This document shows, piece by piece, positions 38,613-47,904 of a DNA stretch of 59,661 nt. Numbering within the stretch: position 1 is the stretch's first letter; each line of letters starts with the position of its first letter. Under the pieces are notes generated by a model. The model was not told where the DNA came from and searched no databases. It saw nothing but the letters and a program-made list of their open reading frames with translations. Origin of the DNA: JAWLHU01 sp049325315 (GTDB lineage Bacteria; Bacillota; Sulfobacillia; Symbiobacteriales; Symbiobacteriaceae); the NCBI GenBank assembly GCA_049325315.1, contig JBMONB010000153.1, forward strand, positions 1 through 59,661, in the 5' to 3' direction. The position numbers and the translations under genes were made by a program.

Positions 38613-39071
38613 ATGAATGCTGAACTAGCGGCACTCTACGAAGCTGATCAACACGACCGCAGGGAGGGGCTCCCGTACCGGGAGGACGACCGTCTCCGCC
38701 TTGCACGGGTCAAGGAGTTGCTCGACGGCGGTGCGGTGCAGGATCCAGCGGACCAATTTCGCGCAGCGATGATCCTGCACCACGGCGAGAATGTATACGA
38801 CTTCGAGCAGGCCCACCGCCTGGCCCGGGCAGCTTTCGAAGGCGGTCACGAGCAGGCACGAAAGCTGGTCGCCCTTACCCTGGACCGGTGGCTGACCCAC
38901 CAGGGGAAGCCCCAGAAGTTCGGCACCCAGTACCTGCACGATGCGAAGGGCTGGCGGCTGATGGAGTACGACCCCGCCACCACCGACGACGAGCGGGCAG
39001 AGTGGGAGGTGCCCCCCCTGGCCGAACTGCTGGCGACGGTGGAGCATTTGAACCGGACCCGGCGCCGCTGA
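38613..39071 (+). CDS. DUF6624-like hypothetical protein
   Basis: 152 residues, cytoplasmic, helical. The central segment QARKLVALTLDRWLTHQGKPQKFGTQYL recalls the DUF6624 group, found mostly in actinobacteria and other high-GC bacteria; function unknown. ATG at 38613 is preferred because GGAGGAGGTG lies directly upstream. Followed by the shared terminator at 39090-39115. Confidence 0.65.
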   Translation: MNAELAALYEADQHDRREGLPYREDDRLRLARVKELLDGGAVQDPADQFRAAMILHHGENVYDFEQAHRLARAAFEGGHEQARKLVALTLDRWLTHQGKPQKFGTQYLHDAKGWRLMEYDPATTDDERAEWEVPPLAELLATVEHLNRTRRR

Positions 39072-39089
39072 GACTGGCCGAAAAGGAAG

Positions 39090-39115
39090 GACCCGCTGCC
39101 CTCTGGCAGCGGGTC
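39090..39115. terminator. Bidirectional terminator
   Basis: GACCCGCTGCC and its complement around CTCT, followed by TTTGG on the plus strand and preceded by AAAAGG (TTTT on the minus strand). Confidence 0.75.
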
Positions 39116-39122
39116 TTTGGCG

Positions 39123-39845
39123 CTACTGGAGCTTGGAGCCCGGGTCCATCGGGCGGTCGCCGGCCTTATCACCCTTACCGTCGAGCAGGTGGGTCATGCC
39201 CCGGACGAGGGTGTCATCCTCCAAGACGCTGTAGAGGTGGTAACCCAGGTCCTCCCGCTCGGTCAGCACCTCCTGGAGCACCTCAGCGGTTCCCCAGTCG
39301 TTCAGTTCGTGGGCCCGCTTGATCGTTTTGCGGAGCATCTCCTGGATCTTCAGCTCGTGCTCCAGGTCGTTGCGCAGGAAGTCCCGCATGGTGTAGCGGC
39401 CCTCGACCTCGTGCTTGATGTACGAGAGCTCATGCTGCGTCACCGGGTGAGCGGTGGGGACCACACCCAGGCGGGCTACCCGCTCACCGATCATGTCGAT
39501 GTGCTTCTGCGTCTTCTCCCGGTGCTCGTCGAGCAGATGGTGGAGGCTGAGGAACGACTCGGCGCCCTCGGTCAGCCAGTGGTGCTTGTTGTACTGGTGC
39601 AGGGCGACGGTGAGGGCGCACTGGTGGTCGTCGAGCTGAAGGCCGATCTCGTGGCGAACCTCTTTGGACAGCCCGATGCCGGCGCCGATCTCCTTGGCGG
39701 TGCGGGGCTGCTGGCGCAGGATCATCTGGTTGGCGTGGCTGGAGGTGTGGCCCGGCATGGCCGGGTCGAAGCCGGACTTGGTCATGTTGAACTCGCCCTG
39801 GAAGTTCGACTGGGTCGTCGGGTTCTGCGCAGGCTGTTGCTGCAT
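39123..39845 (-). CDS. Dps/ferritin-like protein
   Basis: 240 residues. Central Dps-like four-helix domain: LHQYNKHHWLTEGAESFLSLHHLLDEHREK contains the ferroxidase-type His and Glu/Asp positions, followed by MIGERVARLGVVPTAHP, typical of Dps iron-storage and DNA-protection proteins. It is longer than classical Dps (about 150-180) because of an N-terminal Gln-rich 50-residue segment and a C-terminal acidic tail. The ATG at 39845 is supported by GGAGTGGGTGAG. It probably stores iron during stress; DNA binding through the N-terminal tail is possible. Confidence 0.83.
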   Translation of the reverse strand: MQQQPAQNPTTQSNFQGEFNMTKSGFDPAMPGHTSSHANQMILRQQPRTAKEIGAGIGLSKEVRHEIGLQLDDHQCALTVALHQYNKHHWLTEGAESFLSLHHLLDEHREKTQKHIDMIGERVARLGVVPTAHPVTQHELSYIKHEVEGRYTMRDFLRNDLEHELKIQEMLRKTIKRAHELNDWGTAEVLQEVLTEREDLGYHLYSVLEDDTLVRGMTHLLDGKGDKAGDRPMDPGSKLQ

Positions 39846-39971
39846 TCGCTCACCCACTCCTTTCGCGTGGTTCACGGCCCTAGTGTGCGAGTACAACAGG
39901 GACTTTACTCGGGCAGACTACCCGATTAAGGGGGTGTTTGTCTGGTCAGCCTCTTTCAGCGGCTGGATTCG

Positions 39972-40967
39972 GTGGAGCGCCATCTGACGGCAGCGCTGCT
40001 GGCGCTTCTGGAGCACTCGGACCGGTCGGTGCTAAGCGGCCTGCTGGAGCGGGCCGGGCTGGGGGGCCCGTCGCTCGACGACGCCGAGTTTCTCTACCCG
40101 GCCCCGGGCGGACCACCAGGGACCGGGGAGATTCGCTCTCCCCACCGGCGGGTCCGGGTCGCGGCGGTGGAGCCCGGGGGCGAGTTTCAACCGGGGCCTG
40201 ACGGCGGGGTCTCCACCCTGGTGATCAGCATGACCGGCAAGGCTCCGCCGGGCCTGGTGGGGCTCTCGTGGGAGCAGGTGGACCGGTGGTTGGCCGGGGT
40301 TGCCGAGCGCTACGACCCCGAGAGCCGGACCGGCTTTCTCCTGCGGCAGTTTCGGGCCTATCTGCCCGAGGTGGGCATCGCCTACTTCGCCGGCTTTCGC
40401 AGCGAGCAGTTGGAGCGGGCGCCCGAGGCCCTGACACAGCTCACCGGGTTTTACCGGGAGGCCGGCAGCCTGTTTGACCGGCTGGGGACTGCTCTCCCCG
40501 AGGGGCTGGCTGAGGTGAGGCAGGCCCGGCCGGAGGACCTGCTGGTTGGGTTTTGCTATCGGGACTACAGCGGGGTGAGCCTTGGGGCAGAAAACTTCCT
40601 GCGAATCGCCCTGCACCTGGGGCCGGCGGAGCTGCAGACCGCCTGCTGGTTCGGGCCCGGGGGCGATGGACACACGCGCCTGAAGGCCGCCCTGCAGGCG
40701 GAGTCTCCCGTGTTGACTGCCCTCCGGTCGATGGAGCCGGAGCCCCTGCTCTGGCTCTGGTCGCCACAGGGTGAGCAGCGGATCCCCCTGCACGAAATCG
40801 AGCCCGGCCAGGTGGCCGGGCTCGACTGGGACCGGTATACGGTGGCGCTTCAGACCAGCCGCCCCTTTGCTGAACTCGCAGGGGAGGGGTTGGTCGAACG
40901 GGTCGCCGGCTGGGTCAGCGAGATGCTGGAGCCCCTTCGGCCGGTGCTGACGGGGGTCGTACATTAG
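39972..40967 (+). CDS. Hypothetical soluble protein
   Basis: 331 residues from GTG at 39972; a CTG at 39942 with GGGGGTG before it would add ten residues (LVSLFQRLDS) and has the better ribosome box. Mixed alpha/beta, Gly/Pro/Leu-rich, without signal peptide, membrane helix or known motif. Aromatic strands such as LLVGFCYRDYSGVSLGAENFL and GLDWDRYTVALQTSRPF suggest a beta-rich fold. It lies alone between the Dps-like gene (divergent) and the convergent membrane gene. I do not recognise it. Confidence 0.6.
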   Translation: MERHLTAALLALLEHSDRSVLSGLLERAGLGGPSLDDAEFLYPAPGGPPGTGEIRSPHRRVRVAAVEPGGEFQPGPDGGVSTLVISMTGKAPPGLVGLSWEQVDRWLAGVAERYDPESRTGFLLRQFRAYLPEVGIAYFAGFRSEQLERAPEALTQLTGFYREAGSLFDRLGTALPEGLAEVRQARPEDLLVGFCYRDYSGVSLGAENFLRIALHLGPAELQTACWFGPGGDGHTRLKAALQAESPVLTALRSMEPEPLLWLWSPQGEQRIPLHEIEPGQVAGLDWDRYTVALQTSRPFAELAGEGLVERVAGWVSEMLEPLRPVLTGVVH

Positions 40968-40991
40968 GTGGGAAGGGGGCCGAGCGCCGCT

Positions 40992-41552
40992 CTATCGCTT
41001 GCCGTGCGGCCGGAGCGCACGGGGCTTGCCGAGGATCTCAGCCAGCAGAACGCCCTGCGCCAGACCCTCCTTGGAGGCCAGGGCCTGAGCCACCGGGTTG
41101 ACCTGCTGGTTGTACGTGACCACCTCGGCAGCGGGGCTGGAGCCATGGAGTCCCGTCTCCACACGGGCGCCCAACCACTGCTCCGTCTGGTCACGGAAGC
41201 GGGCCCGATTCTCTGTCATTGTCCCGGTCACCATGCTGCTGCGCCCCTCGACCGAGCCGCCCAGCATGCTGCTCCGGCCCTCGACAGATACGCCCTCGCC
41301 GCTCATCTGGCGGGCCGGCTGCTGGGGCTGGGACTGGGGCTGAGGCTTCGGCTGGGGCCGGGGCGGCGGCTGCGGCCAGGGGGGTTGGCCCTGCCCGGGC
41401 ATGCCGGGTCCGGCCACGGGGCCCGGCCACTTGGGCCTCTCGTGTCGCTCCTGCCGCTGCGGCCCCTGCTGCTCCTTGTTCTTCGCCACCCTGCCGAGTA
41501 GGGAGAGACCGGCGAAGACGAGGAAGATCACGAGGCCTATCAGATCTTCCAA
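40992..41552 (-). CDS. Membrane-anchored proline-rich protein downstream of floA
   Basis: 186 residues. One N-terminal helix (residues 4-20, LIGLVIFLVFAGLSLLG), then a Pro/Gln-rich flexible segment (about 40-85), two copies of SVEGRSSM, and an amphipathic C-terminal region. It begins eight bases after the floA stop on the same strand, so it is co-transcribed with nfeD and floA, placing it in membrane-microdomain function. A scaffold or adaptor role is an inference only. Confidence 0.65.
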   Translation of the reverse strand: MEDLIGLVIFLVFAGLSLLGRVAKNKEQQGPQRQERHERPKWPGPVAGPGMPGQGQPPWPQPPPRPQPKPQPQSQPQQPARQMSGEGVSVEGRSSMLGGSVEGRSSMVTGTMTENRARFRDQTEQWLGARVETGLHGSSPAAEVVTYNQQVNPVAQALASKEGLAQGVLLAEILGKPRALRPHGKR

Positions 41553-41560
41553 GGGATCAC

Positions 41561-42544
41561 CTACTTCTTGTCGCCGGCGCCGCCCTGACCCTTGCTCAGG
41601 TTGTCGCGCATGGCGGTGTCGGCCTCAACATTCTTCATGTTCAGGTAGTCCATAACCCCGATCTTGCCCTCACGCAGGGCCTGGGCCATGGCCAGCGGCA
41701 CCTGCGCCTCGGCCTCGACCACGCGGGCCTGCATGCGCTGGGTCTCCGCCCGCATCTCCTGCTCCTCGGCGACCGCCATGGCGCGGCGCTCCTCGGCCTT
41801 CGCCTGGGCCATCACCTTCTCCGCCTCGGCCTGGTCGACCCGCAGGCGAGCGCCAATATTGGCGCCCACGTCCACGTCGGCGATGTCAATGGAGACGATC
41901 TCAAAAGCGGTTCCTGCATCGAGGCCCTTGGAGAGGACGTTCCGGGAAATCAGGTCCGGGTTCTCCAGGACCGTCTTGTGGCTCTCCGCCGAGCCGATGG
42001 TGGTGACGATGCCCTCACCGACACGGGCGATGATGGTGTCCTCGCCGGCACCGCCGACCAGCCGGTTGATATCGGCCCGCACAGTGACCCGGGCCTTCGC
42101 CTTCAGCTCGATACCATCCTGGGCCACACCGGCCACCGTTGGGGTCTCGATCACCTTCGGGTTGACCGACATCTGGACCGCCTGCAGCACGTCACGGCCT
42201 GCCAGGTCGATGGCGGCCGCCCGCTCGAAGGGCAGATCGATGGCGGCCCGGTGGGCAGCGATGAGGGCGTTCACCACCCGGTCGACGTTACCGCCGGCCA
42301 GGAAGTGGGCCTCTAGCTTGTCGATGCCGGAGTCCAGGCCGGCCTTCTCGGCCTTGATCAGGGCGTTGACGATCCGGGCCGGGGGAACACGCCGCAGCTT
42401 CATGCCGATCATGTAGAAGATGCCAACACGCACATCCGCCGCGGCGGCCGAGATCCAGAGACCGACCGGAACAAAGCTGAGGAAGAGCGAAATCACCAGC
42501 AGAGCCAGGAACGCCATTACGATGAAACCGATGTCACCAGACAT
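41561..42544 (-). CDS. floA: Flotillin-like protein FloA (YqfA)
   Basis: 327 residues, normal length for FloA. An N-terminal membrane hairpin (about 5-30, FIVMAFLALLVISLFLSF), then the SPFH-like domain and a Glu/Ala-rich region (EAEKVMAQAKAEERRAMAVAEE) that drives oligomerisation. It organises functional membrane microdomains and works with NfeD. ATG behind AGGAGG. It is the last conserved member of the rsmE-to-floA half of the yqe/yqf block before the island. Confidence 0.95.
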   Translation of the reverse strand: MSGDIGFIVMAFLALLVISLFLSFVPVGLWISAAAADVRVGIFYMIGMKLRRVPPARIVNALIKAEKAGLDSGIDKLEAHFLAGGNVDRVVNALIAAHRAAIDLPFERAAAIDLAGRDVLQAVQMSVNPKVIETPTVAGVAQDGIELKAKARVTVRADINRLVGGAGEDTIIARVGEGIVTTIGSAESHKTVLENPDLISRNVLSKGLDAGTAFEIVSIDIADVDVGANIGARLRVDQAEAEKVMAQAKAEERRAMAVAEEQEMRAETQRMQARVVEAEAQVPLAMAQALREGKIGVMDYLNMKNVEADTAMRDNLSKGQGGAGDKK

Positions 42545-42624
42545 GTGCAGACCTCCTATTCGGATCGCTCCAAGGCAGATCGCCTAACGCTAGCATACCA
42601 CGAAGTGGCGGGTTAAACGCCAAG

Positions 42625-43935
42625 TTATTCCTCCAGGGCCCGGACCACCACACGGGTCCCTTCTACCCGAATTACCTTCAGCTTCCGCCCCGACCCGATA
42701 TACTCCCCCTCGGTGACCACATCGAGCTTCTGGTCGCCAACCAGGGCGGTGCCGGCGGGGCGCAGAACCGTCAGGCTCTTGCCCTCCTTGCCGAGCAGGC
42801 CCGACAGGTCGGTGCGGGGCGAGGTCCAGTTCCTGGCGGTGTCCGAGAGGGTGAGCGCCTTGCCCAGCCCCCGCCGGCTGATCGCCCGCACGATGCCGAA
42901 GAGCGCCACCATGAAGGCCAGAGTGGTCCACATGAGATACTGCCAGGCCAGGTGGGCCGAGGGCACCGCCAGGAAGATTGAGGCGCCCACAGCGACCACG
43001 CCGCCCACCCCGAAGACCCCAAAGCCTGGCACGAACGCCTCGATCACGATCAGCACGATGCCGATCAGCGCCAGGGAAAGCTCCACCCAGCCTGCGGTGC
43101 CGACCAGGGTGTTGCCCAGGAAGAAGAGCCCCAGGAATACGATGCCCAGCAGGCCGGGCACGGTGAGGCCGGGCTTCATGAACTCGATGCCGATGGCGAT
43201 CACACCGGCCACCAAGAGCAGGGTGGCGACGATCGGGTTGGTCAGGAAGCGGCCCACCTGCTCCGAGACGGTGATCTCCGGCTCGATCAGGACGAAGTCA
43301 GTGATCCCCGCCTTCCTGACCGCATCTTCCACGCTCGATGCCTCACCGTCGGCGTACCGCTTCTCGATCGCCTCCTTGTAGGTGAGGGTGAGCAGAAGGC
43401 CCTCCTGGCCGGGAATGGGCGAGTCCTTGTCGACCATCGCCCGGGCGATCTTCGGGTCGCGCCCCCGGGCCTCCGCCGTCGACTTGAAGGTGCCCGCCAG
43501 GACCGAGAGCGCCTTGTAATCGGCGGGCTCGTTGGACCCTGCCATACGGGGCTCCGCCGCCCCAATGGCGGCCCCGGGGTGCATGTAGAGCTTCTCCCCC
43601 GCCGTGGCGATCAGCGCCCCGGCCGAGATCGCGCCCCCCTCGACGTAGGCAATGGTCATGAGCTTGGTACCCAGCATGAGGTTATTGATCTCCAGGGCGC
43701 TGTCCACCCAACCGCCGGGCGTATCCAGCACCACCACGATCGCGGCGGCATCGGGATCCGCCTCCGCCGTGGTGAAGATCCGCTTGGTGATCTGGGCCAA
43801 TCCCGCGTCGATCTGCTGCCAACCATCCATCCGGACCACGTAGACCTTTTGCTTCTCCGCCGCCAGGGCGGCGCCGGGAAGCAGCATCAGGACCGCCAGA
43901 AGCACGAAGAGCCATCCAGCGAAGAGACGGCGCAC
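42625..43935 (-). CDS. nfeD: NfeD-type membrane serine protease (ClpP-class)
   Basis: 436 residues. Signal peptide (LFVLLAVLMLLPGAALAA), a ClpP-like protease domain (about 30-230; VVVLDTPGGWVDSALEI, GGAISAGALIATAGEKLYM with the catalytic Ser), four membrane helices (about 245-350) and a C-terminal NfeD OB-fold (TALVGDQKLDVVTEGEYI). Cleaves stomatin/flotillin-type partners; adjacent to floA as usual. GTG at 43935 is preferred, nine bases after GGAGG; the earlier GTG overlaps the box. Confidence 0.92.
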   Translation of the reverse strand: MRRLFAGWLFVLLAVLMLLPGAALAAEKQKVYVVRMDGWQQIDAGLAQITKRIFTTAEADPDAAAIVVVLDTPGGWVDSALEINNLMLGTKLMTIAYVEGGAISAGALIATAGEKLYMHPGAAIGAAEPRMAGSNEPADYKALSVLAGTFKSTAEARGRDPKIARAMVDKDSPIPGQEGLLLTLTYKEAIEKRYADGEASSVEDAVRKAGITDFVLIEPEITVSEQVGRFLTNPIVATLLLVAGVIAIGIEFMKPGLTVPGLLGIVFLGLFFLGNTLVGTAGWVELSLALIGIVLIVIEAFVPGFGVFGVGGVVAVGASIFLAVPSAHLAWQYLMWTTLAFMVALFGIVRAISRRGLGKALTLSDTARNWTSPRTDLSGLLGKEGKSLTVLRPAGTALVGDQKLDVVTEGEYIGSGRKLKVIRVEGTRVVVRALEE

Positions 43936-43957
43936 ACACGTCACCTCCAGGGGTAGT

Positions 43958-43983
43958 CCGGAGGCGCCGTACAGCGCCTCCGG
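43958..43983 (-). terminator. Terminator of the molybdopterin operon
   Basis: CCGGAGGCGC and its complement around CGTACA, beginning at the base after the oxidoreductase stop and separating it from nfeD. Confidence 0.6.
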
Positions 43984-46086
43984 TCAGATCAAACGGGACT
44001 GCTCAGGGGTGGGTACCCACGGCGTCCCTTCGGGGGGAGCCGCCTTCTCCACCTGCACCAGATTCGTGTGGAACGAGGCGCCGCCACCCATATCGGCCAC
44101 GGCGTCGGTGGTCAGGGCGTTAATGCCGACCCCGTCGGGCATGAACTTCGACCACCAGATCGAGGGCGAAACCGCCACCCCGGGCCTCGACCAATCGCCC
44201 ACTTGGGCCTGAAGCCGCACCGAGCCCCGGTCGTTAAAGACCCGCACCCAGTCGCCCGATGCGATCCCCCGCGCCTCCGCATCCACCGGGTTGAGGTAGA
44301 TGGTCGGCGCACCCTCGCCCTTCATCATCCGCGGCTGGTTGGCAAAGGTGGTGTTGAGGAAGTGGTGGGCGGCGGGGGTGATCAGCCCCAGCGGGTACCT
44401 GGCTGCCAACTCCGGCGAGCCGTCCACCGACTCCGCCGGGGGCACGTAGTCGATCACCGGATCCAGACCCTGTGCCGCCAGCGCCTCCGAGTAGAACTCC
44501 GCCTTGCCCGAGGGGGTTCGGAAGCCGCCCTCGGCGAAGGGCGCCGGCGCCCGGTTCACCTTAATGATCGACTCCTGCTGGAGCCGCTCCAGGGTGATTC
44601 CCTCCAGGTAGGGGGAGCCCGAGGAGAGCGCCTGCCGGACCAACTCCTCGTCGGAGTCCCGGAAGCAGGGGTCGGTGAAGCCCATCGCCGCCGCCAGCCG
44701 GCGGAACAGCTCGGTGTTGGGAATCGCCTCGCCCAGCGGCGCAATCGCCGGTTGGTTCAGCTGTACGTAGAGGTGCCAGTAGGAGTACATGAGGTCCAGG
44801 TGCTCCAGCTGGGTGGTGGCCGGCAGCACGATATCGGCCCACTGGCAGGTCTCGGTGAAGAGCTGCTCGTGTACGACGGTGAACAGGTCTTCATGAGATA
44901 GACCCGCCATCACCTTCATTTGGTTCGGCGCCACCGCCGCCGGATTCGAATTATAGACGAAGAGCGCCTTGACGGGCGGGTCATTCACCTTGGTGAGCGC
45001 CTTGCCGAGTTCGATCATGTTGATCTTGCGGGGCCGAGGGTCGGGCATGAGGTCCGGCCGCTCCAAGGCATGGGAGTTAAAGCCATAAGAGCCCGACTGC
45101 GAGAGCAGAAAGCCGCCCCCCTTGTCGCGCCAGTGCCCGGTCAGCGCCGGCAGCATGCAGATGGCGCGCACGATCGACCCGCCATTGGTATGCCGCTGCA
45201 GGCCATATCCCACTCGCAGCACCGCCGGGCGACTCTCCCAGTACAGCCTGGCAAACCGGACGATCTCCTCCGCCGGAACACCGGTCACCTGTGCCGCCCG
45301 TTCAGGCGTCCAGTCGGCCACCTTCATCGCCAGCTGGTCGAACCCCTTGGTGTACTGGTCGATGTAGTCCCGGTCGATCCAGCCCTCCCGGATCAGGGTG
45401 TGCATCACACCCAGAACGAAGGCGGTGTCGGTACCCGGCCGGGGCGAGATATGCCAGTCCGCCTCCCGGGCGCCCTTGTAGCGGTACGGGTCGATCACCA
45501 CCAGGGTAGCCCCCCGGCGCCGGGCCTCCTGAATGATCGGCCACTGGTGCGAGTTGGACGAGATCACGTTGACGCCCCAGACCACGATCAGCTTGGCGTC
45601 CACCATATCCTCCGGATCGGGCCCCTGCTTGATTCCGGTCACCGAGGTGATCGCCGCCCCGCCGGCAGAGGCGCAGATCGTCCGGTCCAGCTGCGAGGCG
45701 CCAAGCTTATGGAAGAAGCGCCGGTCCATGGAGCCATAGTGGAGCACCCCAATGGTGCCCGCATACGAGTAGGGCAGAATCGCCTCCGCCCCGTACTCCG
45801 CCAAAATCGCCCGAAAGCGCCCCGCAATCTCAGTAAGCGCCTCGTCCCAGGTGATCCGCTCAAACTGCCCCGAGCCCTTGGGCCCGGTCCGGCGCATGGG
45901 GTAGAGCACGCGGTCTGGGCTGTAGACCCGCTCCTCGTAGTGGTTCGTCTTGACACAGAGGTAACCCCGTGTCACCGGATTATCCGGATCCCCCATCACC
46001 CGAACGGCCCGGCCATCCTTTACATGAACCAGCATGGAGCAGGTGTCCCAGCAGTCGTGAGGGCAGACCGCCTTCTTCACCACCAC
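43984..46086 (-). CDS. Molybdopterin-dependent oxidoreductase (DMSO-reductase superfamily)
   Basis: About 700 residues. The [4Fe-4S] ligand set CPHDCWDTCSMLVHVKDG...GYLCVKTNHY is at the N-terminus. A bis-MGD-binding molybdopterin domain follows (GGGFLLSQSG, VYNSNPAAVAPN), then the C-terminal dinucleotide-binding domain (VRVFNDRGSV). No Tat signal, so cytoplasmic. The substrate is unknown; the motif TICASAGGAAITSVTG surrounds the expected metal-ligand area. GTG at 46086 is chosen because it starts just before the Fe-S motif with AAGGAT upstream; a GTG at 46146 behind GGGGAAGGG is an alternative. It is probably served by the ferredoxin and molybdopterin-binding genes upstream. Confidence 0.85.
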   Translation of the reverse strand: MVVKKAVCPHDCWDTCSMLVHVKDGRAVRVMGDPDNPVTRGYLCVKTNHYEERVYSPDRVLYPMRRTGPKGSGQFERITWDEALTEIAGRFRAILAEYGAEAILPYSYAGTIGVLHYGSMDRRFFHKLGASQLDRTICASAGGAAITSVTGIKQGPDPEDMVDAKLIVVWGVNVISSNSHQWPIIQEARRRGATLVVIDPYRYKGAREADWHISPRPGTDTAFVLGVMHTLIREGWIDRDYIDQYTKGFDQLAMKVADWTPERAAQVTGVPAEEIVRFARLYWESRPAVLRVGYGLQRHTNGGSIVRAICMLPALTGHWRDKGGGFLLSQSGSYGFNSHALERPDLMPDPRPRKINMIELGKALTKVNDPPVKALFVYNSNPAAVAPNQMKVMAGLSHEDLFTVVHEQLFTETCQWADIVLPATTQLEHLDLMYSYWHLYVQLNQPAIAPLGEAIPNTELFRRLAAAMGFTDPCFRDSDEELVRQALSSGSPYLEGITLERLQQESIIKVNRAPAPFAEGGFRTPSGKAEFYSEALAAQGLDPVIDYVPPAESVDGSPELAARYPLGLITPAAHHFLNTTFANQPRMMKGEGAPTIYLNPVDAEARGIASGDWVRVFNDRGSVRLQAQVGDWSRPGVAVSPSIWWSKFMPDGVGINALTTDAVADMGGGASFHTNLVQVEKAAPPEGTPWVPTPEQSRLI

Positions 46087-46277
46087 CCCGGGATCCTTGG
46101 ACCGACTCTGGAGCCGGCCCGCACGCACCTCACCCGTTCCCGCCACAACCCTTCCCCTTTCTATCCGGCGAGCAACTGCTCGAACGCTCATAGATTCATA
46201 TGTCGATTATACCATGCACATGAGAACGAAGCGCACGAAGGGCGCCAGAAAGGAGATTCCCTTCCGACGCCCTAAGT

Positions 46278-46427
46278 GGGGTAGAAATAGATTTTACCGC
46301 AGATTACGCAGATTTTAAATGATTACGCAGATTAGGATACACGAATCCCATATAATAATAATTATATGTCTTAATCTGCGTAATCACTGTCTTAATCTGC
46401 GTAATCTGCGGTTACATTTGTCCCTAA
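46278..46427. repeat. A+T-rich palindromic element (MITE-like)
   Basis: Nested inverted repeats of the unit ACGCAGATT. The left arm (about 46294-46335) and right arm (about 46370-46414) are near-complementary over some 42 bases, with the innermost ATATAATAATAATTATAT. The composition is far poorer in G+C than its surroundings. It lies between the HAD-protein gene and the oxidoreductase gene of one operon. No transposase and no obvious target duplication seen. Confidence 0.7.
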
Positions 46428-46894
46428 ACCCGCAGAGTAGCAGCCAGCCGCCCGGGGTGCAGCAGCAGGTCGAGGCCGTCGGCGGGGTGGCGGACCACCA
46501 CGTCGGAGGCCAGCAGGGCGGCGGTGGCGGCGCCCTCTGTGCCCACGATGCAGATGCCCAGGGCGGCCCGCTCCAGCATCAGGCGGTCGTTGGCCCCGTT
46601 GCCTATGGCGGCGACCTTCGTCGCCCCCAGCGCCCCTACCAGGTCCTCCTTCGCCCGGGCCTGGTCGCCGCTGCCGATGATCTGGAGCGTTACCGGCAGG
46701 GTGGCGGTCTCCACGGCAGCGAGGCCAAAGGTGTCGGCGGTGACCACGTGGATCGACAGCCGCTCGGCCAGCGCCTCCAGCCGGTCCATAATCCCGGGCA
46801 GGAGGCGGCCGTCGATGGCCAGGGTGCCGTTGTAGTCGAGCACCAGGTGCTCAATGGTCAGGGGCTCTCGCCCCGGAATCGACAGTCTCAGCAT
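46424..46894 (-). CDS. HAD-family hydrolase, soluble P-type-ATPase-like
   Basis: 156 residues. The HAD motif I DYNGTLA (nucleophile Asp), motif II around VVTADTFG and motif III/IV GNGANDRLMLERA are all present, with no cap domain and no membrane helices, matching the COG4087 group of soluble proteins resembling the P-domain of P-type ATPases. It follows the molybdopterin-binding gene by 14 bases. A role in molybdate or metal handling is inferred from context only. Confidence 0.82.
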   Translation of the reverse strand: MLRLSIPGREPLTIEHLVLDYNGTLAIDGRLLPGIMDRLEALAERLSIHVVTADTFGLAAVETATLPVTLQIIGSGDQARAKEDLVGALGATKVAAIGNGANDRLMLERAALGICIVGTEGAATAALLASDVVVRHPADGLDLLLHPGRLAATLRV

Positions 46895-46908
46895 CGGAAA
46901 AGCGCCTC

Positions 46909-47889
46909 CTATTTGGGCAAGAGCCCGCCATGCCCCATGCGGACAAAGTCCTGCTTGGTCAGCACCTCGCCGGCCAAAACCGCCGGGAGGACATGGTCGA
47001 AGATCGTCTCCTTTTCATACATGACCGCGCCCGGCAGCCCCATGATCGCACGCTCGCCGTCGAGGTAGGCCAGCATGAACATGGAGCCGGGAAGGAAGGG
47101 GGCTCCGTAGGTGACCACCCGGGCTCCGCTCCGGCGGATCGCTCCGGGGGTCGCGTCGTCGGGGTCGACCGACATGCCCCCGGTGCAGAGGATTACCTCG
47201 GCCCCGGCGGCCAGCGCCTCTCGAATCTTTTCTTCGGTCATGCCGGCCTGGTCATCGCTGTAGGCCTTGTAGACCACGGGGCAGCCGAACCGGGCCACCT
47301 TCTCCTCTACCACCGGGCCGAACTTATCGGGGATTCGCCCCTTGAAGACCTCGCTGCCGGTAATGACCAGCCCAACAGGACGTGGGCGGAACTCCTTTAC
47401 GGCAATCCACCGGCCTACCGCCTCTGCCTCGGTCACCTGCCGCTCCTCGATCACCAGCGGGGTCACCTTGCACCCGGCCAGGAGGGTGCCGGGCTCCACC
47501 ACCGTACGGTCCCGCAGGGTGGCGATGGTGATCTCGCCGATCCCGTTGATCTGCTCCAGCTTCGGCACGTCGATACGGAGCAGCCCCCGCCGGGCGGCCT
47601 TCAGGGCGACCTTGCCCTCCGAGGGCGGTCCAAAGGTGATCCCATCGCCGGCGCCCGCCTGCGCCAGCCGCTGGGCAGCCTCCTCCTCGTGAATCATGCC
47701 CGGCTGGGGCTCCCAGACGTAGAGGTTCTCCTTGCCCATGGAGAGCAGCAGCGGGATATCTTCGGGCTGCACAACGTGGCCCCGGCGGAAGGCGGCTCCC
47801 TTCATCTCGCCGGGAACGATGCGGGTCAGGTCGTGGGCGAGCATGAGGCCAACGGCATCCTGGGTGGCAACAACCTTCAGCGAGAACAT
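46909..47889 (-). CDS. Molybdopterin-binding protein (MoeA/MogA-like domain)
   Basis: 326 residues. The C-terminal MoCF-biosynthesis-type domain is visible from about residue 170: GLVITGSEVFKGRIPDKFGPVVEEKV, ILCTGGMSVDPDDATPGAI and MGLPGAVMYEKETIFDHVLP. The N-terminal half (KVVATQDAVGLMLAHDLTRIV) is like MoeA's substrate domain without the full four-domain layout. It may chaperone or insert molybdenum cofactor into the downstream oxidoreductase. ATG behind GGAGGG. Confidence 0.85.
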   Translation of the reverse strand: MFSLKVVATQDAVGLMLAHDLTRIVPGEMKGAAFRRGHVVQPEDIPLLLSMGKENLYVWEPQPGMIHEEEAAQRLAQAGAGDGITFGPPSEGKVALKAARRGLLRIDVPKLEQINGIGEITIATLRDRTVVEPGTLLAGCKVTPLVIEERQVTEAEAVGRWIAVKEFRPRPVGLVITGSEVFKGRIPDKFGPVVEEKVARFGCPVVYKAYSDDQAGMTEEKIREALAAGAEVILCTGGMSVDPDDATPGAIRRSGARVVTYGAPFLPGSMFMLAYLDGERAIMGLPGAVMYEKETIFDHVLPAVLAGEVLTKQDFVRMGHGGLLPK

Positions 47890-47904
47890 GGCGAACCCTC
47901 CAAG

